In this document: positions 25,688-34,682 of the stretch, piece by piece
How the letters are laid out: each line of letters opens with the position of its first letter
Position numbering within the stretch: the first letter of the stretch is position 1
Assembly: GCF_000317285.1 (NCBI RefSeq)
Contig: NZ_AJLN01000040.1
Coordinates: 82,331 to 146,330 of the forward strand
Origin: Chlorogloeopsis fritschii PCC 6912
Lineage (GTDB): Bacteria; Cyanobacteriota; Cyanobacteriia; Cyanobacteriales; Nostocaceae
DNA length: 64,000 bases
Direction: 5' to 3'
Notes under the pieces: model-generated
Database searches by the model: none
Told to the model about the DNA's origin: nothing
What the model saw: the letters and a program-made list of their open reading frames with translations, nothing else
Made by a program: the position numbers and the translations under genes

Positions 25688-25755
25688 GTATTAATCTATA
25701 TAAGGAATATCCGATTGTTAAAATTTTTCTGTTCATTTGTTCCGGGACAATCCTG

Positions 25756-26103
25756 ATGAAACAAACGTTGCCTGTACCAACAGAAGTTGTACAACAAGTG
25801 GCTGAATATTTCGGCTTGTTGAGTGAGCCAATGCGCCTGCGGTTGTTACATTTATTGCGGGATGAAGAAAAATGCGTACAAGAATTGGTAGAGGCAACCC
25901 AAACGTCTCAGGCAAATGTATCAAAACACCTGAAGGTAATGTGGCAAGCGGGAATTCTTAGCCGCCGCAGTGAGGGAACCTGTGCCTACTATCGGGTGGA
26001 AGATGAAATGATTTTTGAATTGTGCAATCGAGTTTGCGATCGCCTTGCCACCAGGTTAGAACAACAAGCCCGCAATTTTCGCGTCTTGAATGGCAAGTCA
26101 TAA
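25756..26103 (+). CDS. ArsR-family transcriptional regulator
   Basis: 115 residues, winged helix: YFGLLSEPMRLRLLHLLRDEEKCVQELVEATQTSQANVSKHLKVM (as two parts, helices 2-4) and wing RRSEGTCAYYRVED. ArsR/SmtB metal sensors usually carry ELCVCDL; here EKCVQELVE retains one Cys only, so metal sensing is doubtful. It lies 68 bp after accB in the same direction. The target gene is not evident. Confidence 0.85.
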   Translation: MKQTLPVPTEVVQQVAEYFGLLSEPMRLRLLHLLRDEEKCVQELVEATQTSQANVSKHLKVMWQAGILSRRSEGTCAYYRVEDEMIFELCNRVCDRLATRLEQQARNFRVLNGKS

Positions 26104-26159
26104 GTAGGTAGTCATTACTGCTGTGTCATTTGTCCTTAGTTTTTACATTGACTAATGAC

Positions 26160-26525
26160 TAATGAACGCCAGTCGCTACAAGTCGGCAAAACCGACGGCA
26201 GTCGCTTTATGCTGGGAAACCCTTACTTTCGTTTATCCACTACCTACGGAAGCCGTACCTACCCTACCCTGCGGGAACCCCTTTCGGGGAACGGGAACAG
26301 CAAAGACTGCGGGAAGGGCTACTCTGCGAGAAGCCGCTTTGCGTCTACGCCCAACGCTGAACGGAAGCCGCTAGCTACGCAACGCCTAACGGCGAACGCG
26401 TCTACCGCGTCTACGTGTCTACGGCAGTCGCTACCTTCGGAAGTCGCTTCGCGCCTACAAGTCGGCAAAGCGCAAGGGCGCGCTGCCTCACCACCGCGCT
26501 GCCTCCCCAACGCGCTGGCTCCTAA
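26160..26525. repeat. GC-rich cluster of short imperfect repeats
   Basis: About 365 bp far richer in GC than its surroundings, made of reiterated pieces such as GGCAGTCGCT, CGGAAGCCGC, GGAAGTCGCTTCGCG, CGCGTCTACG and CAACGCGCTG. It stays open in one frame by chance and would give low-complexity protein with many Arg, Ser and Pro; I do not regard it as coding. It lies between the ArsR-type gene and the GerMN-domain gene. Confidence 0.7.
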
Positions 26526-26528
26526 TAA

Positions 26529-27134
26529 CTAAAGCTGATAGTCTTGATTGAAGCTTTCACGGGTGAGAGGCTGTTCTAACTCCACACCTTCACCACCCAA
26601 AACATCCAAAGGTTTGCCATTGATATCAATATAAACCTTGGCATTCGGATTTAAACTTGTAGCAGTGTAAACAACTTGCCCTACGCGACCCATCATAGAG
26701 GCGCTTCCACCCCCTTTGCTAAATTCTTCAGATAAATTGACGCGCACACTACCATTTTCTACATCTACACCTAGCAATTTAGTTCCCGATGGTATGGTAG
26801 TAGAATTATCTCCTTGTGCATTACCTTCTAGCAAGCGTTGGAATGCTGCTTCTAAAAAGCGATCGGGCTGGTTGCGATTCGCTGCAACCTGAATTTGCTG
26901 GGGAACCAATTTAAAACTTGTACCACTATCTTGCAGCCAATAGATTTGGGCTGTTTTTTCATTTCCGACTAGAGATTGAGTGGGCGTATTTGTTTGCTGT
27001 TGAGACGGTACTGTTGACTGGTTATTAGAATTCGAGACGAACCAAGCTACACCTCCTCCCACTGCCACAATCGTCGCTGAGATAGCAGCTATTAAACCTG
27101 AGGAAATACGGTTAGATCCTTGTTGTTGATTCAT
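26529..27134 (-). CDS. GerMN-domain envelope protein
   Basis: 201 residues. A short cytoplasmic N-terminus, one membrane anchor (about 12-34), a Gln/Ser/Thr linker, then a GerMN domain (about 60-190): QIYWLQDSGTSFKLVPQQ, LEAAFQRLLEG, LLGVDVENGSVRVNLSEEF and YTATSLNPNAKVYIDINGK. In cyanobacteria such proteins accompany cell-wall hydrolases, but no biochemical role is known. Same strand as the DUF2993 gene upstream, 66 bp apart. Confidence 0.85.
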   Translation of the reverse strand: MNQQQGSNRISSGLIAAISATIVAVGGGVAWFVSNSNNQSTVPSQQQTNTPTQSLVGNEKTAQIYWLQDSGTSFKLVPQQIQVAANRNQPDRFLEAAFQRLLEGNAQGDNSTTIPSGTKLLGVDVENGSVRVNLSEEFSKGGGSASMMGRVGQVVYTATSLNPNAKVYIDINGKPLDVLGGEGVELEQPLTRESFNQDYQL

Positions 27135-27200
27135 ATTAACAACCTTCCTTAAGGCTCTTATATAGTATTTATAGAGGATAAGTCTAGCTAACGACGGTAC

Positions 27201-28004
27201 TCACGAACGGCGAGTTTCCAAGAACTTAGAAGATGGCTCAATCCTTAAAAACGCCGCAATCTCTAATTTTGATGGCTTCATATCTAATTTTAGAATTCGT
27301 ACCTGGAGTCCGTCACCTTCCAAGTTACGTAGATCCAATCTTTGATTAATGTTATTCACAACATTATTCAAAAATTGAGGCGGAAACTCCTCTCCATCAA
27401 CTAACACAACTGGATCAATTAGCTGAAACTGCCTCCCAGCAACTACACTCAATCCTGATTCAACTTTAATTGCAAGTGCTTTTTCCTGGTTTTCCTCCTG
27501 TAATTCTACTTGGAAAATCAGACGATTATTAGCTAAAATTTCTACCCTGGGATTGATAAAATTGTAGACTGAAGATGATTCAGATTCTGAAGAACCTCCT
27601 ATATTAAACTTCCGCAGTCGGCTGAGAAATTCCGGCGACTGTAAAAGTTTGTTGATGTCTTCTTGATTTAAGACCAAACGCACACCAGCCTGTAAAGGTT
27701 GTTTTAATTTAGGTAATTTTTGCCTAAAACTACTTGGATCTAATTCAATTTCATCAGTTTCCAATTCTAAAACAGCAATGTTAATATTCTGTTGTTTTAA
27801 TTGCAAAGAACGTCCTGCAATTTGTACACTTTCTACTTTACCTTGTAGCAATTGATGAGTGGGAGCATTATCAACTCGCACTTGTAATTGTTCTGCTCTA
27901 GCGAGTTGTGAACGAATGACATTTTCAGCAGTAGTGTCAATTACTAGCCCCAAAGGGACGATTAAACCCAGCAAACCAGATACGAGGATTGTCAGAAGTT
28001 CCAT
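27201..28004 (-). CDS. DUF2993 / LmeA-like lipid-binding protein
   Basis: 267 residues with an N-terminal hydrophobic segment (about 3-22), then a domain of repeated beta strands: AENVIRSQLARAEQLQVRVD, GKVESVQIAGRSLQLK, LELETDEIELDPSSF. This matches the DUF2993 family, related to phospholipid-binding LmeA. It probably sits at the periplasmic face. It precedes the GerMN gene and may share its transcript. Confidence 0.8.
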   Translation of the reverse strand: MELLTILVSGLLGLIVPLGLVIDTTAENVIRSQLARAEQLQVRVDNAPTHQLLQGKVESVQIAGRSLQLKQQNINIAVLELETDEIELDPSSFRQKLPKLKQPLQAGVRLVLNQEDINKLLQSPEFLSRLRKFNIGGSSESESSSVYNFINPRVEILANNRLIFQVELQEENQEKALAIKVESGLSVVAGRQFQLIDPVVLVDGEEFPPQFLNNVVNNINQRLDLRNLEGDGLQVRILKLDMKPSKLEIAAFLRIEPSSKFLETRRS

Positions 28005-28022
28005 ATGTTTTGGAAATTAAAA

Positions 28023-28064
28023 GGGGACAGGGGACAGGGGACAGGGGATAGGGTACAGGGAACA
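28023..28064. repeat. STRR heptamer array, 6 units
   Basis: GGGGACA three times, then GGGGATA, GGGTACA and GGGAACA in perfect 7-bp register, between the DUF2993 gene and proS. Confidence 0.85.
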
Positions 28065-28174
28065 GGAAAGAAATAAAGGATTCTCCTTATCTCTCCCACT
28101 CTCCTAGTCTTCTTCTGCCTCCTGCCCCCTGCCTGGTTACTGAGCGAAGTCGAAGTGCTGCCCTCTGCCTTTGT

Positions 28175-28876
28175 TTAATTTTTAGCCTCTATTGCTTGAA
28201 CAATCCATTGCTTGATAGTAGGCACTACTTCCGCAATCGGAATTTCCTGAGAATTATGGGTAGCGCGTTCAACTACTTCGACTTTGCCATTGGCGATCGC
28301 TCGTCCAGTGACTATCCTATAAGGTATGCCAATTAAGTCCGCATCTTTAAATTTCACTCCTGCCCGTTCGTTGCGATCGTCGAGTAGAGTTTCAATTCCG
28401 GCTTGATTGAGTTCTGTATAGAGTTTCTCGGCAATTTCTACTTGTTGAGCATCGTTAATATTTGGAATTGTCACAATAGCATGATAAGGCGCGATCGCAA
28501 CAGGCCAAATAATTCCATCTTTATCGTAGGATTGCTCTACTGCTGCTTGTGCCAGTCGTGAAACTCCCACACCATAACAACCCATGACTAGTGGTTTTTC
28601 TTCACCCTGTTCGTTGGTATAATTTGCTCCCATTACTTGAGAATACTCTGTCCCTAGTTGGAAAATGTGACCAACTTCAATGCCGCGAGCGCTTTTTAAA
28701 GTTTGTTCTGGGTTGTGGATTGCGCGATCGCCTGGTCTGGCTTTACGCACATCTACGATATTATCTGGTAATTTAAATTGCTCATTCCAGTTAGTACCGA
28801 CTACGTGATAGCCAGATTCATTCGAGCCTGTCACAAAGTTCTTTAAATCAGTTGCAGTTTTATCTACTAAGCGCAA
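28175..28876 (-). CDS. proS: Prolyl-tRNA synthetase, C-terminal part (separate frame)
   Basis: 233 residues from a TTG, continuing the proS reading after a break. It starts in the end of the INS/editing region ([20 protein letters not shown]) and holds class II motif 3 ([19 protein letters not shown]), then the anticodon-binding domain (about 130-233, [26 protein letters not shown]). The frame is also protein-like a few codons upstream of the TTG (VHPKF), showing that the native gene ran straight through. A stop at 28901-28903 prevents in-frame joining. The N-terminal part ends 5 bp upstream. Confidence 0.9.
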   Translation of the reverse strand: MRLVDKTATDLKNFVTGSNESGYHVVGTNWNEQFKLPDNIVDVRKARPGDRAIHNPEQTLKSARGIEVGHIFQLGTEYSQVMGANYTNEQGEEKPLVMGCYGVGVSRLAQAAVEQSYDKDGIIWPVAIAPYHAIVTIPNINDAQQVEIAEKLYTELNQAGIETLLDDRNERAGVKFKDADLIGIPYRIVTGRAIANGKVEVVERATHNSQEIPIAEVVPTIKQWIVQAIEAKN

Positions 28877-28880
28877 AAAC

Positions 28881-30008
28881 TTAGGATGGACTGATCCCCC
28901 TCAGTTCCCCCCTTGCTAAGGGGGTAATATAGTCATCTGCAACATCAGGAGCAATATAACCTAAAGGCAAGGGTTTAGCCGCCCATTTCTTCTGCGCCTC
29001 TGCATCTGGTACGGTTAGCTTCAAAATTGTCTTAGCACCGTATTGGGAAGCGAGCTTTGTCAGTTCATTTTGCAACTTAACTTCGTTAACTTCCTGATCG
29101 CCTCGGATACTCACCAAGACTAAAACCGTTGTGGCATTATCATAAAGTGCTTGGTAAAGGACATTTTTGACTATTTGAGTTGGAGAACATTTCAAGAAAG
29201 CACAGAGTTTGTCAATTGTCTCTGTTCCGGGAGTTTCCCGTTTTTCATAACTTGTAAACGGTGAAGTTTCAGCATCTGCCGTTAAAGATACAGCTTTTTC
29301 CACATTGGCAGCATATTGTCCATCTTCGGTGTAGAGAACCTCATCTTCGCCAGCTTCCGCCAACACCATAAATTCTGTAGAACCAGAACCACCAATGGCA
29401 CCAGAATCTGCTTCTACAGCACGAAAAGCCAAACCAGAGCGCCGCAGCATATTACTGTAGGCTTGGTACATATCCTGATAAGTTTTTTTTAGGCTTTCTT
29501 CGTCTTCGTGGAACGAGTAGCCATCCTTCATGATAAATTCTCGTCCGCGCATCAAACCAAAGCGGGGACGAATTTCATCGCGGAACTTAGTTTGAACTTG
29601 ATACAGATGTAGTGGTAGCTGACGGTAAGAGTGGATCAGATCACGAGCGATCGTTGTGATTACTTCCTCGTGAGTTGGCCCCAATGCTAATTCTTGCTCG
29701 CGCCGATCTACAAGGGCAAACATGATACCTTCTGCTTGAGTGTAAGTATCCCATCTGCCAGATTCGCGCCATAGCTCGGCAGGTTGTAATTGGGGTAAGA
29801 GACACTCTTGCGCGCCCGTAGCATTCATCTCTTCCCTTACTATTTGGGAGACTTTTTGCAATACCCGCCACATCAGCGGGAGATAAGCATATATACCACT
29901 ACCGATGCGACGAATATAACCTGCGCGGAGTAATAATTTATGACTGGGAATTTCTGCATCAGCAGGATCATCCCGGAGCGTAACAAATAACATTTGTGAC
30001 AGTCGCAT
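28881..30008 (-). CDS. proS: Prolyl-tRNA synthetase, N-terminal part (truncated by repeat insertion)
   Basis: 375 residues. Class II motif 1 region ([20 protein letters not shown]), motif 2 ([20 protein letters not shown]) and the first part of the INS editing domain (about 220-360) are intact up to DVADDYI. The final 15 residues ([14 protein letters not shown]) are the translation of a C/G-rich palindromic repeat and end at a stop. Bacterial ProRS is about 570-605 residues, so this half lacks motif 3 and the anticodon-binding domain. ProRS is essential, so either another copy exists, the halves work together, or a frameshift joins them. Confidence 0.9.
   Translation of the reverse strand: MRLSQMLFVTLRDDPADAEIPSHKLLLRAGYIRRIGSGIYAYLPLMWRVLQKVSQIVREEMNATGAQECLLPQLQPAELWRESGRWDTYTQAEGIMFALVDRREQELALGPTHEEVITTIARDLIHSYRQLPLHLYQVQTKFRDEIRPRFGLMRGREFIMKDGYSFHEDEESLKKTYQDMYQAYSNMLRRSGLAFRAVEADSGAIGGSGSTEFMVLAEAGEDEVLYTEDGQYAANVEKAVSLTADAETSPFTSYEKRETPGTETIDKLCAFLKCSPTQIVKNVLYQALYDNATTVLVLVSIRGDQEVNEVKLQNELTKLASQYGAKTILKLTVPDAEAQKKWAAKPLPLGYIAPDVADDYITPLARGELRGISPS
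28893..28926. repeat. Palindromic dispersed repeat inserted in proS
   Basis: GATCCCCCTCAGTTCCCCCC then TTGCTAAGGGGG on the plus strand; the C-run/G-run inverted halves and the GATCCCCCT start match the inner part of the element at 3593-3728. It separates the two proS frames, changing the phase by one base. Confidence 0.75.
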
Positions 30009-30131
30009 CGTTTGTCCCCTTTCCCGTTTCGCTAATTGCTAACTCAGTTAAAGTCTAAATGAAGGTTGAAGTATGAAGTATGAAAAAGGTATCAATAAAA
30101 ACTTAAAATCCAGAACGCAAAAGTATTTATT

Positions 30132-30159
30132 CTGAGTTCTGAGTTCTGAGTTCTGAGTT
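30132..30159. repeat. CTGAGTT heptamer, 4 tandem copies
   Basis: Four perfect CTGAGTT units in the gap between the divergent proS and acyltransferase genes, about 24 bp before the ribosome site of the latter. Confidence 0.8.
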
Positions 30160-30196
30160 CTTTTTCCTTCATCCTTCTTTTCAGGAGGAAACCACC

Positions 30197-31591
30197 TTGC
30201 CCAATCTAATTTATCAAGCACAGCCACCCCTAGAATTTATCCCGCCAGCATTCAAGCCTTGGTTTTTAGAAGCCGTTCATCTGTTGCTACCCACTTGGCT
30301 ACGCTGGAAATCAGCAATTAGCCAAATTGAAGCAGATGACGTAGAAGTTTTGGTGGATCTCTATCGTCAATTTCAGGAGGGAAAGATCCGCTTTTTGATA
30401 GCATTTCGTCATCCTAAAACACAAGATCCATTTTGCCTGGGCTACTTGTTTTCCCAAATCGTGCCAAAGGTAGCACGACAGATGGGAGTATCCCTACAGC
30501 ACCCAATTCATGCCCATTTTATCTACGATCGCGGCATTCCTTTGTGGGCTGGCTCACACATTGGCTGGATCGCTTCTAGCCTGGGTGGCACCCCAATCCA
30601 ACGCGGTAAGGCTGATTGGACAGGTTTGCGATCAGCTCGTGACTTGTTTGCTAATGGGCGTTTCCCGATGGCAGCAGCGCCAGAAGGAGCCACTAACGGA
30701 CTTTCGGAGGTAGTCAACCCACTTGAACCCGGAATCGCACAATTGGGCTTTTGGTGCGCTGAAGACTTGCACAAAGCTGGACGAGATCAACAGGTACTCA
30801 TTGTACCAATTGGCATCAAATACAGTTACGTTGAAGCGCCTTGGAATGCGATCGCCAAACTTTTAAGTGAATTAGAAGCAGCTAGCGGTTTACCTGGCGA
30901 TACAAAAGTATACAACAATATTTCTCCAATAGAGTCGCTCTATCCTCGCTTGTTGCGGTTATCTGAACGCTTGCTATCTTTGATGGAACAATTTTACACG
31001 CGGTTCTACCATCAAAAACTGCCAGAAGTAAAAAATCAAACCGAAGATGCGAACGAGGTAATAGCTGCTCGTCTTTACGTGCTTTTAGATGTAGTTTTAC
31101 AAGTAGCAGAGCAGTATTTTGATTTACAACCAAAAGGAAATTTTAGCGATCGCTGTCGGCGTGTCGAACAGGCTGGTTGGAATTATATTTTTAGAGAAGA
31201 ATACAAAGATATCAAAGCACTATCACCATTAGAAAAAGCATTAGGCGATCGCGTTGCCGAAGAAGCCAATTTGCGGATGTGGCATATGCGATTAGTAGAA
31301 AGTTTCGTTGCTGTTACAGGCAAGTACGTGCGCGAAAAACCCACAGCAGAACGATTTGCTGAGACAACTTCACTGATTCGGGATATGGTAACTAGGATTA
31401 GGGGCGGTAATCCATTTAAATCTCCGCCACTAGGTAAGCAACGGGTGAAAATTACTATAGGCGAACCGCTATCTGTTTCACAAAGGTATCCGGTTTATAA
31501 AGCCAGTCGTCAAGGAGCTAAACAAGCTGTGGCTGACTTAACGAAAGATTTGCAGCAGGCGATGGAAAGTTTAGTTGTAAAGGGAGAGTGA
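30197..31591 (+). CDS. PlsC-like 1-acylglycerol-3-phosphate acyltransferase family protein
   Basis: 464 residues starting at TTG, supported by an AGGAGGAA site 6 bp upstream (30183-30190). The acyltransferase domain shows motif I RHPKTQD (H-x4-D), motif II GGTPIQRGK and motif III APEGATNG (about 70-190). The extra C-terminal 250 residues, helical with a dense set of charged residues, are longer than in simple PlsC enzymes. It probably acylates a lipid intermediate at the membrane surface. Divergent from proS. Confidence 0.85.
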   Translation: MPNLIYQAQPPLEFIPPAFKPWFLEAVHLLLPTWLRWKSAISQIEADDVEVLVDLYRQFQEGKIRFLIAFRHPKTQDPFCLGYLFSQIVPKVARQMGVSLQHPIHAHFIYDRGIPLWAGSHIGWIASSLGGTPIQRGKADWTGLRSARDLFANGRFPMAAAPEGATNGLSEVVNPLEPGIAQLGFWCAEDLHKAGRDQQVLIVPIGIKYSYVEAPWNAIAKLLSELEAASGLPGDTKVYNNISPIESLYPRLLRLSERLLSLMEQFYTRFYHQKLPEVKNQTEDANEVIAARLYVLLDVVLQVAEQYFDLQPKGNFSDRCRRVEQAGWNYIFREEYKDIKALSPLEKALGDRVAEEANLRMWHMRLVESFVAVTGKYVREKPTAERFAETTSLIRDMVTRIRGGNPFKSPPLGKQRVKITIGEPLSVSQRYPVYKASRQGAKQAVADLTKDLQQAMESLVVKGE

Positions 31592-31619
31592 ACTGGGCGA
31601 TCGCCTCCTTCTCACTCCC

Positions 31620-32210
31620 TCAATCCGAAGGAATAATTTTAGGAAAAACTCTAGATAAATCCAGAACTAAATCAGGAAAATATGGCAGATTAACTGATTC
31701 ATTGGGCAGAAAAATTATCTTTTTTCGATAACCAAATTTACCTTGCAAATCTTGATAAGGTTCACTGTAAGATTCTAAATAATTTGCTACTAAATTCAAT
31801 ATCCAATAATCAGAAATTCCCGCTTCTGCATAAAGTGGTAATTTTACCTCTTGGTCATATTTCAAAGAAGAATCAGCTATCTCAATTAACAGTAAAATAT
31901 CAGCTGGAGTGGGATGAGTGCTGAGATAATCATCAGCGCGATTTTTGACAATCACTCGATCTGGTTCAGGTTCGCTGTAGTCAGGAATAATTATCGGTTG
32001 TTGTCCTCGCAGTGTCGCTCGTTCTCCTACTAACTTAAATAATTCTCGTTCTAAGCGGGTTTCACACACAGAGTGCAGCTTGCCTTTAGATACCATTGAA
32101 ATAATTTCTCCGTTAATTAGCTCAACTCGGTCATCTTCATGAAAGAATCCGAGTTCTGCTAAACGGTCATATTCAGTTATAGTAAAGCGTTTAGCGGTAG
32201 CTATAGTCAT
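31620..32210 (-). CDS. Uma2-family (DUF820) putative endonuclease
   Basis: 196 residues with the hallmarks of the large cyanobacterial Uma2 family: FTITEYDRLAELGFFHEDDRVELINGEI at the start, EPDRVIVK in the middle and DILLLIEIADSSLKYDQEVKLPLYAEAGISDYWILN (as two parts). A restriction-endonuclease-like PD-(D/E)xK core is predicted from the family. These genes occur in many paralogues; cellular role unknown. Confidence 0.9.
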   Translation of the reverse strand: MTIATAKRFTITEYDRLAELGFFHEDDRVELINGEIISMVSKGKLHSVCETRLERELFKLVGERATLRGQQPIIIPDYSEPEPDRVIVKNRADDYLSTHPTPADILLLIEIADSSLKYDQEVKLPLYAEAGISDYWILNLVANYLESYSEPYQDLQGKFGYRKKIIFLPNESVNLPYFPDLVLDLSRVFPKIIPSD

Positions 32211-32302
32211 AATATTTAAGGCACCGTAGAGTTAGTTGCATTGTAACCATGTTGATATTGGTATATGCTGAAGCCTTTATAAGTTGTGATGGTCACAGTA
32301 GC

Positions 32303-33718
32303 TTATACCAATTTAGTAAGCTGTGGAGGTGGAGTATTAACCTCGTTAACAGATGAAGTTGTATTTTGTTGAACCTTGATTACCTGTGCTAAAACTTTTG
32401 CCAAAATATCAGGTGCAAAAAGCACAGATGGCGGTTTAACCATATGGATAACTTCTGCAAATCTCCGATACACCTCAGGGTTATTTACCGCTTGCAAAAT
32501 GACTCGATCCATGTAGCGGTGCATGAGTCTAGTAATTAGATCGGGCTTGCCACCCTCGGTAGTTTCCCAGCGAAAATCTTCACTGGTTGCCATCATCCAG
32601 GGAATTTCTAAAACGCGAGCAAGTTGTTTGTGGAAGCGGCGAGTTAAACCTGTGAGCCTTAGCTCTTGTAAGCAACGCTCAAGAGCTAATGCACCCAAAG
32701 CCGCAGTAGTCATACCCTGGCCATAAGCAGGATTAAAGCTACAAACTGCATCCCCTAGTGCTACCAATCCTTGTGGCATTCGAGGCAGTTGCTCGTAGTG
32801 ACGCCAAAGATTTTCTGTGCGGCGATAGCCATATACGGGGGAAAGGGGTTTAGCGTTTTTAATCGCTTCATAAAGGATGGGGCTACGTAGACTGCGAACA
32901 AATTCGAGAAAACCAGCTTCATCAGTAGGTGGATAGTCTCTACCGATACCCGCTACGGTAATTACCCAGCGATCGCCTTCTACAGGATAAATTACCCCAC
33001 CACGCCGCTCAAAGGGTGGTTTTTGCACCACAGTCAGGACTTTCCAGTCTGCTTGAAAAGTATCTGGACGTTCGTACCACCGGGAGCTATAGCCCAAAAA
33101 AGAGTTGATTATGGTTTCCTTGGGGGATGGGTAGCCTAGAGCTTCCAACCACTTTGGTAATGAGGAGTTGCGTCCACTAGCATCTACAATCAAGTGAGCG
33201 GTTAATTCTGTTAGCTCAGAAGGATTGCGACAACGCAATTTTACTCCTGTAACTTTAGAATTGCTATTGTCACTCAAAAGCCCAGTTACCTGAGTTTGAT
33301 CAAGAAATTGCAGATTTTGATAGGCACTTAAGCGACGACGAACCAACCATTCTAGTAAAGAACGACTACAAGTATGAGTAACTAAGTCTGAATCAACGCG
33401 GGGAAACCAACCCCAAATTCCTAGCAAGGGATAATCAGCTGTCCAATTTACCTTTGGCGCACCTGCGGTGGCTAATTCTGCCTCTAAGCCAGGAAAAAGC
33501 TGCTCTAAAAGTCGTTGTCCTTGGGTAAGTAACACGTGGACTTGATTGGCTTGGGGAACTCCTGGACGTAACTCAGGTTGCTGGGGCAAGCGATCGCGCT
33601 CAACCACAGTCACGCGGTCAAAGTGATTTACTAATACTCTAGCTGCTAGCAGTCCAGCCATGCTGCTACCAATTACTAAAGCATGGCTGCCATTATTAAG
33701 ATTTTGTTGGTTTTCCAT
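32303..33718 (-). CDS. FAD-dependent monooxygenase/halogenase-like oxidoreductase
   Basis: 471 residues from ATG 33718 (a GTG six codons upstream is possible). The N-terminal FAD site is VIGSSMAGLLAARVL, followed by VVERDRLP. The second conserved site is LVALGDAVCSFNPAYGQGMT (about 312-331). DASGRNS is the intermediate motif. The family includes hydroxylases, epoxidases and geranylgeranyl reductase relatives; the substrate is unknown. It lies 38 bp downstream of the KaiB-domain gene on the same strand. Confidence 0.82.
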   Translation of the reverse strand: MENQQNLNNGSHALVIGSSMAGLLAARVLVNHFDRVTVVERDRLPQQPELRPGVPQANQVHVLLTQGQRLLEQLFPGLEAELATAGAPKVNWTADYPLLGIWGWFPRVDSDLVTHTCSRSLLEWLVRRRLSAYQNLQFLDQTQVTGLLSDNSNSKVTGVKLRCRNPSELTELTAHLIVDASGRNSSLPKWLEALGYPSPKETIINSFLGYSSRWYERPDTFQADWKVLTVVQKPPFERRGGVIYPVEGDRWVITVAGIGRDYPPTDEAGFLEFVRSLRSPILYEAIKNAKPLSPVYGYRRTENLWRHYEQLPRMPQGLVALGDAVCSFNPAYGQGMTTAALGALALERCLQELRLTGLTRRFHKQLARVLEIPWMMATSEDFRWETTEGGKPDLITRLMHRYMDRVILQAVNNPEVYRRFAEVIHMVKPPSVLFAPDILAKVLAQVIKVQQNTTSSVNEVNTPPPQLTKLV

Positions 33719-33756
33719 GAGTATAGACACTACCACTAGACCTTAATACTTTATTA

Positions 33757-34512
33757 TTAATATTTTTCCTTAGCTCCTAACATCTGTAAAATTTTATCTG
33801 CGTGCTCTAAATTTCCAGCAATACGCCGAATCGGCTGCGGCCAAACTTTTACCAGAGTCGGAGTTGCTGTCACTTGATTTGCTTCAGCTAGTTCTGGATG
33901 AGTAAAAACATCAATGACTTTTAGGGTGTACGGTTGCCCCAGGTACTTTTCTAGCAGTTCGTGAAGATTTTCGAGAATACGTTCTATACCAGGACTATGC
34001 CCGGCAATAAATAGGCGGAGGACATAGCCTTGGGTGTCTAGTTGTGATTGTTGTGTTGCGGTCTCTTGATAGTATAAGACAGCTTCGGTAGGGTCTAAAC
34101 GCAAAATTAAATCGTGATCTTCCCACAGTTGCGGAAATGAAGAGCGATAGCTTGTTAAAACCATGCGATCGCATAATCCTTCTTGCCAAGGTGCGCTCTG
34201 CCAAACCAATTCCCCCGTGCCAAAAATAGCGTTTAGTACAGGCTGATATCTCATCACTGCTGGATAAGCTTCGGCGAAAGTCCGTATTTGTTGAGTGCGC
34301 GGATCTAACCAATGATCGATAGTCGCCGTGTAACAGGGCACTAAAAAGTGAGGCGGTTCTGGCAAGTCCAGAATTTCCTGCAAGGTAGCACACAAATGCA
34401 AATGCCATCGACCTTGTTTGCTGGGATCGATGCAATAAATTAAATCTCCTCCAGGCGTAAATAGGGCAATGCCTTTGAACAACTGGGGTAATGGTGGTTT
34501 GTCAGGAGTCAA
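33757..34512 (-). CDS. KaiB-domain protein with long N-terminal region
   Basis: 251 residues. The C-terminal part (about 163-247) is KaiB/SasA-sensor-like with a thioredoxin-type fold: YVLRLFIAGHSPGIERILEN, LKVIDVFTHPELAEANQVTA, TPTLVKVWPQPIRRIAGN. The N-terminal 160 residues (LFKGIALFTPGGDLIYCIDP...) have no family I recognise. Because the domain resembles the KaiC-binding face of KaiB and SasA, a clock- or redox-related role is possible. No kai genes are nearby. Confidence 0.85.
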   Translation of the reverse strand: MTPDKPPLPQLFKGIALFTPGGDLIYCIDPSKQGRWHLHLCATLQEILDLPEPPHFLVPCYTATIDHWLDPRTQQIRTFAEAYPAVMRYQPVLNAIFGTGELVWQSAPWQEGLCDRMVLTSYRSSFPQLWEDHDLILRLDPTEAVLYYQETATQQSQLDTQGYVLRLFIAGHSPGIERILENLHELLEKYLGQPYTLKVIDVFTHPELAEANQVTATPTLVKVWPQPIRRIAGNLEHADKILQMLGAKEKY

Positions 34513-34531
34513 GGCTGATAATTGGGGATTA

Positions 34532-34680
34532 GGGGTTAGGGGCTAGGGACTAGGACTAGGGACTAGGAAAGAAGTACCAGGAGCAGAGGAGCAAGAACGT
34601 AATTCACGATTTTCCGTGTCCCCGCGTCTTTGTGTCCCTGTGTCTTCTTCTTTCCGATCCCCGATACCCAATCCCCTATA
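34532..34680. repeat. Degenerate heptamer (TAGGGGC/TAGGGAC) arrays
   Basis: GGGGTTA, GGGGCTA, GGGACTA, GGACTA, GGGACTA at about 34536-34567, and CCCGATA/CCCAATC/CCCTATA units at about 34658-34690, upstream of the KaiB-domain gene and next to the 3' end of pilT. Confidence 0.65.
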
Positions 34681-34682
34681 CC

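Noticed and set aside
25739..26103. Metal-sensing ArsR/SmtB repressor
   Set aside because: The winged helix is clear, but the typical ELCVCDL metal site has only one Cys, so I did not claim metal sensing.
26155..26532. 125-codon plus-strand frame through the GC-rich repeat cluster
   Set aside because: Low-complexity repeated composition, no family, and another overlapping frame is also open. Chance opening in repeat DNA.
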